From Candidatus Methylomirabilota bacterium (GTDB lineage: Bacteria > Methylomirabilota > Methylomirabilia > Methylomirabilales > CSP1-5), in assembly GCA_022615475.1 (NCBI GenBank), contig JAKEGQ010000020.1, positions 1 through 13,230 on the forward strand: a stretch of DNA of 13,230 nucleotides, written 5' to 3'. The notes under the pieces were generated by a model that worked only from the letters and a program-made list of their open reading frames with translations, was not told the origin of the DNA and made no database searches. The translations under genes were made by a program, and so were the position numbers. Shown piece by piece: positions 6,907-13,230 of this stretch (position 1 is the stretch's first letter; every line of letters begins with the position of its first letter).

Positions 6907-8549
6907 CTCGTTGTCCTGGCAGTAGGCATTATTGTTCCCCTGCTGCGTCCGCCGATCTCGTCCCCGGCCAGGAGCATCGGGACCCCCTGTGACAGGAGGA
7001 GGGTCGCCAGGAAGTTCCGCTTCTGCCGCTCACGCAGCGTGAGGATCCCCGGATCGTCCGTCGGACCTTCCGCGCCGCAGTTCCAGCTCAGGTTGTCGTC
7101 GGTGCCGTCCCGATTCCCCTCCCCATTGGCCTCGTTGTGCTTCCCGCTATAGCTTACGAGGTCGTGCATCGTGAAGCCGTCGTGGGCGGTCACGAAGTTG
7201 ATGCTGGCATAGGGCCGCCGCCCCCCGCGCTCGTAGAGATCACTCGACCCCGTCAACCGGTAGGCCAAGTCCGCGACCTGACCCGGATCCCCCCGCCAGA
7301 ATCGCCTGACGGTATCCCGGTACTTCCCGTTCCACTCGGCCCACAGGACCGGAAAGTTCCCTACCTGGTATCCGCCCTCACCCAGGTCCCACGGCTCCGC
7401 AATCAACTTCACCTGCGAGATGACGGGATCCTGATGGATGATGTCGAAGAACGCACCGAGGCGATCCACCTCGTGCAGCTCCCGCGCTAGAGCGGACGCC
7501 AGATCAAAACGGAACCCGTCGACGTGCATCTCCAAGACCCAGTACCGCAGGCTGTCCATGATGAGCTGCAGCACGCGCGGGTGGGTCATGTCCAGCGTAT
7601 TGCCGCAGCCGGTGTAGTCCATGTAGTACCGGCGGTCGTCGGCCACGACGCGATAATAGGCGACATTGTCGATGCCGCGAAAGCAAAGCGTCGGCCCCAG
7701 GTGATTCCCTTCGGCGGTGTGGTTGTAGACGACATCGAGGATCACCTCGATTCCCTCCCGGTGGAGGGTCTTGACCATGGTTTTGAACTCGGCTACCTGC
7801 TGCCCCATGACCCCGGTGCTGGCGTAGCGCGCGTCTGGCGCGAAGAAGCCGATCGTGTTGTACCCCCAATAGTTGGTGAGCCCGCGATCAACCAGAGGCC
7901 GGTCGGCCACGAATTGGTGGACGGGCATCAGCTCGATCGCCGTGACGCCCAGGTAACGGAGATATTCGAGGATCGACGGACAGGTGAGACCCGCGTATGT
8001 CCCTCTGAGGTCGGGCGGGACCTCCGGGTGGCGGATAGTAAAGCCCTTGACGGGGACCTCATAGATCAGCGTCTTGTGCCACGGGGTCCGGGGTGGGTGG
8101 TCATCGCCCCACGAGAACGCCGGATCGACCACTACGCACTTTGGCAGACCCCCCGCGCTATCCCGGTTGTCCCGAGAGAGGTCGGCCTCCGGATGCCCAA
8201 GAGAGTAGCCGAAGAGTGCGTCACTCCACTTGATGGTTCCCGCGATGGCCTTGGCGTAAGGGTCCAAGAGGAGCTTGTCCGGGTTGAAGCGGTGCCCTTC
8301 ATTCGGCCCGTAAGGTCCATGTACCCGGTAGCCGTAGCGCTGCCCCGGACGCGCCTCAGGCAGGTACGCGTGCCAGACCTGATCGGTCTGTTCCTTCATC
8401 GAGATGCGCGCAACCTCTTCGTTGCCGTCCGGGCCAGTGAACAGGCACAGGTCCACCCCCGTGGCGTTTTCTGAAAAGAGCGAGAAGTTGACCCCCGCAC
8501 CGTCCCAGGTGGCCCCGAGCGGATACGGCTGTCCCGGCCACACCTTCAT
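6762..8549 (-). CDS. glgX: GlgX glycogen debranching enzyme (GH13_11), N-terminal and catalytic part before a frameshift
   Basis: GlgX (TreX/isoamylase type) hydrolyses alpha-1,6 branch linkages in glycogen and yields linear maltodextrins for TreY. Residues 1-100 are a CBM48-type N domain (PYPLGATWDGAGVNFSLFSE, 8-27). The barrel follows, with DVVYNHTAEGNHLGP (272-286), nucleophile D349 in VDGFRFDL, acid/base E385 in LIAEPWD, and D457 in FVTAHDG. Homology runs without fault to GDEIG (529-533); from 6950 leftward the frame reads nonsense (starting GRSRGTIMPTARTT) until its stop at 6762, while the true continuation lies in another frame. The start is the ATG at 8549, with GGAGG 11 bases upstream; the treZ stop is 23 bases away. 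All catalytic residues precede the break, but the missing terminal domain would probably destabilise the protein. A base lost in assembly or a recent mutation explains it equally well. Confidence 0.92.
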   Translation of the reverse strand: MKVWPGQPYPLGATWDGAGVNFSLFSENATGVDLCLFTGPDGNEEVARISMKEQTDQVWHAYLPEARPGQRYGYRVHGPYGPNEGHRFNPDKLLLDPYAKAIAGTIKWSDALFGYSLGHPEADLSRDNRDSAGGLPKCVVVDPAFSWGDDHPPRTPWHKTLIYEVPVKGFTIRHPEVPPDLRGTYAGLTCPSILEYLRYLGVTAIELMPVHQFVADRPLVDRGLTNYWGYNTIGFFAPDARYASTGVMGQQVAEFKTMVKTLHREGIEVILDVVYNHTAEGNHLGPTLCFRGIDNVAYYRVVADDRRYYMDYTGCGNTLDMTHPRVLQLIMDSLRYWVLEMHVDGFRFDLASALARELHEVDRLGAFFDIIHQDPVISQVKLIAEPWDLGEGGYQVGNFPVLWAEWNGKYRDTVRRFWRGDPGQVADLAYRLTGSSDLYERGGRRPYASINFVTAHDGFTMHDLVSYSGKHNEANGEGNRDGTDDNLSWNCGAEGPTDDPGILTLRERQKRNFLATLLLSQGVPMLLAGDEIGGRSRGTIMPTARTTRCRGWTGRWTGPVSSCCISHARSSDYSTDIRCSGGGTFSRDEGSADPR

Positions 8550-8572
8550 GATGAGAATCGCCTCCGTCCCAC

Positions 8573-10426
8573 TTAAGCCTCCTCCGTCCGATGAAACAGG
8601 GCGAATGCCTTTCGCGGCAGGTGCAGCATAACTTCCCCCGCCGATTTCAGTTGGTCAGGAAGTGAACTGCCGTTCCCCTGCCACCGCTCGTCCGATGAAT
8701 CCAACCGTTTGCGCCACCGTCCTTCGGGGACCGGCAGCGTCGCTGAGACTTGCGTATCCGCAAATTGAAAGACCGTGAAGGCTTCATCGTCTCCACTCCA
8801 GCGCCGGACGAACGCGACTTTCTGGCTCTCGTAGCCGGTGACCTCCATCTGCTCTTTATTTAAGGAGGCCAAGGCGGGAAGGGTCTTCCGGAGCCGGATC
8901 AGCTCCCGGTAGAAATCGTGGAGGACACGGTGATGGCCGTCGTATCGCAGCTTATGATCGAGCTTCGCGCTCAGAAATGTGCCCTCGTCCTGGGGATCGG
9001 GCACCTCTCCCTGCCAGCCGAAGGCGGCGAACTCCTCCCGCCGGCCCCGGCGCACGGCCTCGACCAGCGCGGGGTCGCTGTGACTCACGAAATACGGAAA
9101 TGGCGCCGGCTCGCCGTACTCCTCGCCCATGAACAGCAGGGGGATGTAGGGCGAGAGGAGAATGACGGCGGCCGCGAGTTTCAGCGCGTCGAAGTCAACG
9201 AGTTGGCTCAGCCGCTCGCCGAACATCCGATTCCCCACCTGATCGTGGTTCTGGCTGCAGACGATAAACTTCCGTGCCGGGATCGACGTCGAGGGGTTGC
9301 CGTGCCGACACCCCCGGAAGCGAGAGTACTGCCCCGCGTAGACGTAGCCGTCGGTGAGGGCCGTGACGAGGTGTCGGAGCGTGCCGAAATCCTGATAGTA
9401 CCCCGACCGTTCGCCGGTGAGCAGCGTGTGGAGCGCATGGTGAAAGTCGTCGTTCCACTGCGCATCCAGGGCGAAGCCCCCGACCTCCTGCGCACGAATG
9501 AGCTTCGTGTCGTTGAGGTCGCTCTCTGCAATGAGATACACCCTCCGGCCGATCCGTTCCGCCTGCTCATGCACTGCCGCGGCAAGCTCTTTCAAGAATG
9601 GGTGGGCGGACAGGTCCAGGATGGCGTGCAGGGCATCGAGCCGTAACGCATCGATATGACACTCCATGATCCAATACAGGGCGTTTTCGATGAAGTATCG
9701 GCGGACCTCATCGCTCCACGCCCCGTCGAAGTTTATTGCCGGCCCCCACGGGGTGCGATACCGCTCGGTAAAGTACGGCCCGAAGTGCCCGAGGAAATTC
9801 CCCTCCGGCCCCAGATGGTTGTACACCACGTCCAGGACCACCGCGATCTCTCGCTGATGGCAGGCGTTGACCAACCGCTTCAGCCCCTCGACGCTTCCAT
9901 AGGACTTTTGCACGGCAAAGGGATACACACCGTCGTACCCCCAGTTTCGCGTCCCCGGGAACTGGGCAACGGGCATGAGTTCGATGGCGGTGATCCCCAC
10001 ATCCGCGAGCGTGTCCAGATGAGGGATCAAGGCATCGAAGGTCCCTTCGGAAGTAAAGGTGCCGACGTGGAGCTCGTAGATGATGTAGGCTTCGAGCGGA
10101 AGGCCCGACCAGCCCTGGTCCTCCCAGGGAAAGTCGGAATTCACCACCTGCGAGGGACCGTGGACGCCCTGCGGCTGGCAGCGGGAGGCCGGGTCGGGAC
10201 GCTCCGTCGTCCCGTCCAGCCGGTACAGATAGAGGCTGCCGGGCCCGACATCCTCCAGGACGGCCGCATGGTACCCCCGATGCTCCGGTTGGAGTGGCGC
10301 GAGCCGCTCACGCGGAGCAACGAGGTGCACCTCGACCCGTTCGCTCTGCGGGGCCCAGACGCAGAACTGGCAGCGTTCCCCGCCCAGGGCGCGAGCCCCC
10401 AGACTCGGTACCCACCTTGGGGTCAC
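8573..10426 (-). CDS. treZ: TreZ, malto-oligosyltrehalose trehalohydrolase (GH13_10)
   Basis: TreZ cleaves the alpha-1,4 bond next to the trehalose end of maltooligosyltrehalose, releasing free trehalose and a shortened glucan. With a GTG start at 10426 the protein has 617 residues, normal for the family. An N-terminal CBM48/E-set domain (CQFCVWAPQSERVEVHL, 19-35) precedes the barrel: YIIYELHVGTFTSEGTF (114-130), VVYNHLGPEGNFLG (200-213), nucleophile D264 in DALRLDALHAI, acid/base E301 in LIAESDLND, and D395 in CSQNHDQVGNR. LFMGEEYGEPAPFPYF (431-446) is also typical. The GTG start is preferred because it overlaps the glgB stop as GTGA, has GGGAGGGGG upstream, and is where homology begins. A longer frame open to 10546 adds 40 proline/serine-rich residues with no homology and lies within glgB. 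Acts in the cytosol in sequence with GlgX and TreY. Confidence 0.95.
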   Translation of the reverse strand: MTPRWVPSLGARALGGERCQFCVWAPQSERVEVHLVAPRERLAPLQPEHRGYHAAVLEDVGPGSLYLYRLDGTTERPDPASRCQPQGVHGPSQVVNSDFPWEDQGWSGLPLEAYIIYELHVGTFTSEGTFDALIPHLDTLADVGITAIELMPVAQFPGTRNWGYDGVYPFAVQKSYGSVEGLKRLVNACHQREIAVVLDVVYNHLGPEGNFLGHFGPYFTERYRTPWGPAINFDGAWSDEVRRYFIENALYWIMECHIDALRLDALHAILDLSAHPFLKELAAAVHEQAERIGRRVYLIAESDLNDTKLIRAQEVGGFALDAQWNDDFHHALHTLLTGERSGYYQDFGTLRHLVTALTDGYVYAGQYSRFRGCRHGNPSTSIPARKFIVCSQNHDQVGNRMFGERLSQLVDFDALKLAAAVILLSPYIPLLFMGEEYGEPAPFPYFVSHSDPALVEAVRRGRREEFAAFGWQGEVPDPQDEGTFLSAKLDHKLRYDGHHRVLHDFYRELIRLRKTLPALASLNKEQMEVTGYESQKVAFVRRWSGDDEAFTVFQFADTQVSATLPVPEGRWRKRLDSSDERWQGNGSSLPDQLKSAGEVMLHLPRKAFALFHRTEEA

Positions 10427-12402
10427 GATTGCCCCCTCCCATGAAGGAAGAAGACGGCTGAGAGAGGAGGGAGGGTTAGTGTAAGTGAGTACGGGCGGCC
10501 GTGAAGCGGAATCGGGACCGCCTCGACCCCACCCAGGTGTCCCCACCCGCTCCCTCCGTAATCGGTTGCATCGCTATTCAGGACCTCCCGCCACCATCCA
10601 CCGCGCGGGGCCCCAATGCGGTAGTTCGGCCGAGTGACCGGGGTGAAGTTACAGGCCACGAGTGCGATGGTCTCCGTCGATCGCCCTTTCCGGACCAGGC
10701 TGACCACGCTGGACTCGGCATCGGTGCAGTCGATCCATTCGAAGCCGCTTGGGTGCGAGTCCAGTTCGTAAACCGCCGGTTCACTCCTGTAGAAACGGTT
10801 CAGATCCGCCACCCACTTCTGGAGGCCGGCGTGGGGGAGATACTGGAGCAAATCCCACTGCAGACTGTCATCGTGCATCCACTCCCGCCACTGGCCGAAC
10901 TCGCCCCCCATGAAGAGGAGCTTCTTGGCCGGCTGGGCGTACATGTACCCGAACAGCAATCGCAGATTGGCGAACCGTTGCCACTCGTCCCCGGGCATCT
11001 TGCCGAGGAGCGATCCCTTGCCATACACCACCTCATCGTGGGAGAGAGGCAGAATGAAGTTCTCGTGAAAGGCGTAGAGCATGCGGAACGTCAACTTGTT
11101 GTGATGGTACCTTCTGAAGAAGGGATCCTGCGACATGTACTCGAGGGTGTCGTGCACCCACCCCATGTCCCACTTCAGGCCGAACCCCAGCCCTCCCACA
11201 TAGGTCGGCCGGGAGACCATGGGCCACGCCGTGGACTCCTCCGCGACGGTCTGCACATCCGGGTAGCTCTTGTAGACCTCTTCGTTAAACCGCCGGAGAA
11301 ACCCGATGGCCTCGAGGTTCTCGCGCCCTCCGTACTCGTTGGGGATCCACTCCCCCTCCTTTCGGGAGTAGTCCAGATAGAGCATAGAGGCCACCGCATC
11401 TACTCGCAGCCCGTCGACGTGATACTTGTCCAGCCAGAAGAGCGCACTGCTCAGGAGGAAGCTCTGCACCTCTTTTCGTCCGTAGTTGAAGACCAGGGTG
11501 TTCCAGTCGGGGTGAATCCCCTGCCGCGGATCGGCGTGCTCGTAGAGGTGAGTCCCGTCGAAGTAGCCAAGCCCGTGCTCGTCGGTCGGGAAGTGTGAAG
11601 GCACCCAGTCCAGGATCACCCCGATGCCGTACTGGTGCAGGTAATCGATCAGGTACATCAGGTCCTGGGGGGTTCCGTAGTTGCCGGAGGGGGCGAAGTA
11701 TCCCGTGGTCTGGTAGCCCCACGAACCGAAGAAGGGGTGGTCCATGACAGGGAGGAACTCCACGTGGGTGAAGCCCATCCGCTGCACGTATTCCGCCAGG
11801 ATGGGGGCCATCTCTCGGTAGCTCAAGGAGCGGTTCCCCTCTTCGGGCACCCGACGCCAGGACCCGATGTGCATCTCGTAGATGGCGATCGGCGCGTCCA
11901 GGGTGTTGCGCCGACGTCGCGCCGCCATCCATTCCTGATCATCCCATGAGTATTCCAGATCCCAGACAATGGAGGCCGTCTTGGGCGGGATCTCGTTGAA
12001 GACCGAGAAGGGATCTGTTTTATCGACCCGGTAGCCGTGGTGCCGGGAGATGATGTGGTACTTGTACAGGGTCCCCCGACCCACGGCGGGGACGAACCCC
12101 TCCCAGATGCCCGACTGTCCCCGCGGGCGCAAGGGGTTGCTTTCCTTGTCCCACTCATTGAAGGTCCCCGTCACAAACACCCGCTCGGCATCGGGCGCCC
12201 AGACGGCGAAGTAGGTCCCGTGGGTTTCGCCCACCGTCATGGGGTGGGCCCCGAACTTCTCGTACAGGCGGAAGTGACTCCCCTGATTGAAGAGGTAGAG
12301 ATCATCATCGGAGAGCCGCGTTACGTCATACGAGATGAGGGGGGCCGGCTCTGGCGGCCGGGGCCTCCCCCTGAACTCCCGGTCTCTTTTCTTGTCGGTC
12401 AT
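10423..12402 (-). CDS. glgB: GlgB, 1,4-alpha-glucan branching enzyme (GH13_9)
   Basis: GlgB cuts an alpha-1,4 chain and reattaches it through an alpha-1,6 bond, creating glycogen branches. From the ATG at 12402 it has 659 residues, the short form without the extra N1 domain of the E. coli enzyme. After a proline-rich leader come DDLYLFNQGSHFRLYEKFGAHP (from 33) and a CBM48 domain (about 60-150, FAVWAPDAERVFVTGTFNEWD). The barrel shows YEMHIGSWRR (175-184), GVILDWVPSHFP (261-272), nucleophile D335 in DGLRVDAVASM, acid/base E388 in TVAEEST, D456 in LPLSHDEVVYGKGSL, and KLLFMGGEFGQWREW (494-508). AAGG lies 7 bases before this ATG. A second ATG at 12456 forms an ATGA overlap with the upstream CBM48 gene and would add 18 residues; its GAGG is only 4 bases away, so I prefer 12402 but cannot exclude it. 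The stop overlaps the treZ start. Confidence 0.95.
   Translation of the reverse strand: MTDKKRDREFRGRPRPPEPAPLISYDVTRLSDDDLYLFNQGSHFRLYEKFGAHPMTVGETHGTYFAVWAPDAERVFVTGTFNEWDKESNPLRPRGQSGIWEGFVPAVGRGTLYKYHIISRHHGYRVDKTDPFSVFNEIPPKTASIVWDLEYSWDDQEWMAARRRRNTLDAPIAIYEMHIGSWRRVPEEGNRSLSYREMAPILAEYVQRMGFTHVEFLPVMDHPFFGSWGYQTTGYFAPSGNYGTPQDLMYLIDYLHQYGIGVILDWVPSHFPTDEHGLGYFDGTHLYEHADPRQGIHPDWNTLVFNYGRKEVQSFLLSSALFWLDKYHVDGLRVDAVASMLYLDYSRKEGEWIPNEYGGRENLEAIGFLRRFNEEVYKSYPDVQTVAEESTAWPMVSRPTYVGGLGFGLKWDMGWVHDTLEYMSQDPFFRRYHHNKLTFRMLYAFHENFILPLSHDEVVYGKGSLLGKMPGDEWQRFANLRLLFGYMYAQPAKKLLFMGGEFGQWREWMHDDSLQWDLLQYLPHAGLQKWVADLNRFYRSEPAVYELDSHPSGFEWIDCTDAESSVVSLVRKGRSTETIALVACNFTPVTRPNYRIGAPRGGWWREVLNSDATDYGGSGWGHLGGVEAVPIPLHGRPYSLTLTLPPLSAVFFLHGRGQS
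10432..10440 (-). promoter_or_regulatory. Ribosome binding site deciding the treZ GTG start
   Basis: GGGAGGGGG on the minus strand, inside the 3' end of glgB. Its GGAGG core is 8 bases before the GTG at 10426. It supports the GTG start, which overlaps the glgB stop codon, over the longer open frame. Confidence 0.6.
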
Positions 12403-12452
12403 CGTTTCACCTTCGTCCTGACCGGGACCGAAATGGCAGTCGTCGGGCAGAC

Positions 12453-12782
12453 TCATTTCACCTCGCGGACGGAGTTGGAGCCACCGTGCGAATCCGGCTC
12501 CATGTCCGGATTGAACGGGTCCGGCCTCCACTCTCCATCTACGACGAACTTGTACTCGTACCGGCCCGGCTTCAGCGACACCGCCACCCGCCATATGCCG
12601 TCCTTGCCTCGGCGGAGGGGGTGGGCTTGGGGATCCCAGTTGTTGAAATCGCCGGCTACGCTTACGATGAATGCCCCGGTCTCTGGCCACTCGAAGGAGA
12701 CCTGCCTGGTCCGTGATGCATGGGGCTTTGCGGCTGCGCTGGGTTTTGCCGTCTTCTTCTGTCCGCCTTTTGGAGTGCTCAT
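12453..12782 (-). CDS. Small AMPK-beta-like CBM48 glycogen-binding protein
   Basis: A 109-residue protein with a basic, alanine-rich flexible leader (1-26, MSTPKGGQKKTAKPSAAAK) and one CBM48 domain of the AMPK-beta glycogen-binding type (27-109). Aligned by eye with mammalian AMPK-beta, W49 in GDFNNWD matches W100, K78 in YEYKF matches K126, W85 in DGEW matches W133, and N103 near the end matches N150, so the main sugar contacts are kept. It has no catalytic domain, signal peptide or membrane segment. It probably binds alpha-glucan in the cytosol and may tether enzymes of this operon, but that role is inferred. Translation from the ATG at 12782 is strongly supported by AAAGGAGGG upstream. The same frame is open upstream through malQ with no stop, so a MalQ-CBM48 fusion could also be made. 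It ends 50 bases before the preferred glgB ATG, or overlaps the alternative one as ATGA. Confidence 0.85.
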   Translation of the reverse strand: MSTPKGGQKKTAKPSAAAKPHASRTRQVSFEWPETGAFIVSVAGDFNNWDPQAHPLRRGKDGIWRVAVSLKPGRYEYKFVVDGEWRPDPFNPDMEPDSHGGSNSVREVK

Positions 12783-13230
12783 GACATCCCTCCTTTGATC
12801 GTGCGGAAAGCGACTGTCCGTCATCGTTTGCGCCGGCCGCCTCCGCGACTCATTGACCTCCCGCAGGGAATCACAGACAGCCGCCATCCCTCGAAAAGCC
12901 TCAAAGCGATACCGGGCCTTCCGTTGCCAGTTGAGGCGTTCTTCACGGGTGCCGGGGACGTTCTGGGGCTCCCGCTCGAGCCACAGATCCTCCAGGTTGA
13001 CCAACACCACTGGGGCCGGGCTCGCGCTCAAGAAGCGCAGGCACGCCTGGAGGAGGGGTGCTAAGCGCGGCGAATCGCCCGTGAGCCATCCCTCACGTTC
13101 GAGAAAGTTCTCCAGGGCGAGGTGAAGGGCCTGCCGACTCTTCTGTTCGATCTCCGCTGCCGTCGGACTGAGGAGCCCCAGTCGAAGCCGGTCCGCGATG
13201 TCCAGGCCCTCCCAGTACCCGGCGAAGGGA
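12453..13230 (-). CDS. malQ: MalQ, 4-alpha-glucanotransferase (GH77), 3' part, frame open into the CBM48 gene
   Basis: The frame enters at the right edge, and its 5' part with the catalytic residues lies outside the window. What is visible matches the C-terminus of GH77 amylomaltases: FAGYWEGLDIADRLRLG at about 13226-13176, then VVLVNLEDLWLEREPQNVPG, ending in NWQRKARYRFEAF, the family's final signature. MalQ transfers maltodextrin segments between alpha-1,4-glucans, releasing glucose, and would recycle short chains left by debranching and trehalose release. MalQ-like sequence ends near 12834 (DSLREVNESRRRP), but no stop follows in that frame: it continues through about 17 residues of unremarkable sequence into the CBM48 gene and ends at its stop at 12453. 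Either a MalQ-CBM48 fusion with an internal start, or a small sequence error or mutation that removed the malQ stop, would explain this. The identification as MalQ is firm; the gene end is not. Confidence 0.82.
   Translation of the reverse strand, partial: PFAGYWEGLDIADRLRLGLLSPTAAEIEQKSRQALHLALENFLEREGWLTGDSPRLAPLLQACLRFLSASPAPVVLVNLEDLWLEREPQNVPGTREERLNWQRKARYRFEAFRGMAAVCDSLREVNESRRRPAQTMTDSRFPHDQRRDVMSTPKGGQKKTAKPSAAAKPHASRTRQVSFEWPETGAFIVSVAGDFNNWDPQAHPLRRGKDGIWRVAVSLKPGRYEYKFVVDGEWRPDPFNPDMEPDSHGGSNSVREVK
12788..12796 (-). promoter_or_regulatory. Near-perfect ribosome binding site of the CBM48 gene
   Basis: AAAGGAGGG on the minus strand, with the core AGGAGG 6 bases before the ATG at 12782. 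It is among the best Shine-Dalgarno sequences in the window and argues that the CBM48 protein is made on its own, although the malQ frame reads straight through it. Confidence 0.75.

Noticed and set aside
6940..6960. Programmed ribosomal frameshift in glgX
   Set aside because: I see no slippery heptamer, stop codon at the shift site or clear stimulating structure; an error or mutation is simpler.
7524..8474. Plus-strand open frame of 316 residues opposite glgX
   Set aside because: Antisense shadow of GlgX with no ribosome binding site or domain I recognise.
9656..10444. Plus-strand open frame of 262 residues opposite treZ
   Set aside because: Antisense to the treZ barrel and unrelated to any family I know; composition follows the codon pattern of the opposite strand.
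10427..10546. N-terminal extension of treZ to the start at 10546
   Set aside because: The 40 added residues are proline/serine-rich, lack homology and overlap glgB; the GTG at 10426 has a good ribosome binding site and a GTGA overlap.
12457..12690. N-terminal extension of glgB to the start at 12690
   Set aside because: It would run out of frame through the CBM48 gene and gives arginine/proline-rich nonsense, typical of a shifted frame over a coding region.
1..13230. CRISPR array, insertion sequence or phage genes
   Set aside because: No regularly spaced repeats, transposase or phage-type genes are visible; nearly all sequence is accounted for by alpha-glucan enzymes.

Overview
The window is a tightly packed, GC-rich bacterial stretch. 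All recognised protein genes and the one tRNA lie on the minus strand, so the biological order runs from high to low coordinates. No intergenic gap exceeds 300 bases; the longest protein-free stretch is the first 232 bases, which hold a tRNA gene, its promoter and short repeats. The gene set, base composition and the repeated heptamers at the left end would fit an uncultured GC-rich lineage such as Methylomirabilota (NC10), Rokubacteria or Nitrospirota. That placement is an impression, not demonstrated by a marker gene.

Layout in transcription order: the 3' end of malQ (4-alpha-glucanotransferase, cut by the window edge); a small AMPK-beta-like CBM48 protein that shares malQ's open frame but has its own very strong ribosome binding site; glgB (branching enzyme); treZ (maltooligosyltrehalose trehalohydrolase); glgX (debranching enzyme, broken by a one-base frameshift); treY (maltooligosyltrehalose synthase); glgE (maltosyltransferase); a GT4 glycosyltransferase best read as GlgM (maltose-1-phosphate synthase) or GlgA. 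A tRNA-Asp(GTC) with its own sigma70-type promoter follows, then heptameric repeats. Gaps between genes are 52 bases or less, or 4-base ATGA/GTGA overlaps, so this is very probably one operon whose promoter lies beyond the right edge.

Together the genes form an almost closed alpha-glucan/trehalose module. GlgM would make maltose-1-phosphate from ADP-glucose and glucose-1-phosphate, GlgE would polymerise it, and GlgB would branch the product. GlgX would debranch, TreY would convert the reducing end of the linear chains to a trehalose unit and TreZ would release free trehalose. MalQ would rearrange short maltodextrins. Five GH13 enzymes of different subfamilies sit in a row. TreS, maltokinase, GlgC, GlgP and OtsAB are not in the window, so supply of ADP-glucose and any return of trehalose to the polymer must be encoded elsewhere or be absent.

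The points most worth a second look are the stop-less junction between malQ and the CBM48 gene, the free-standing glycogen-binding domain itself, the single-base break in glgX, the GlgM/GlgE pairing without TreS, and the lower GC of treY in the rows I counted.
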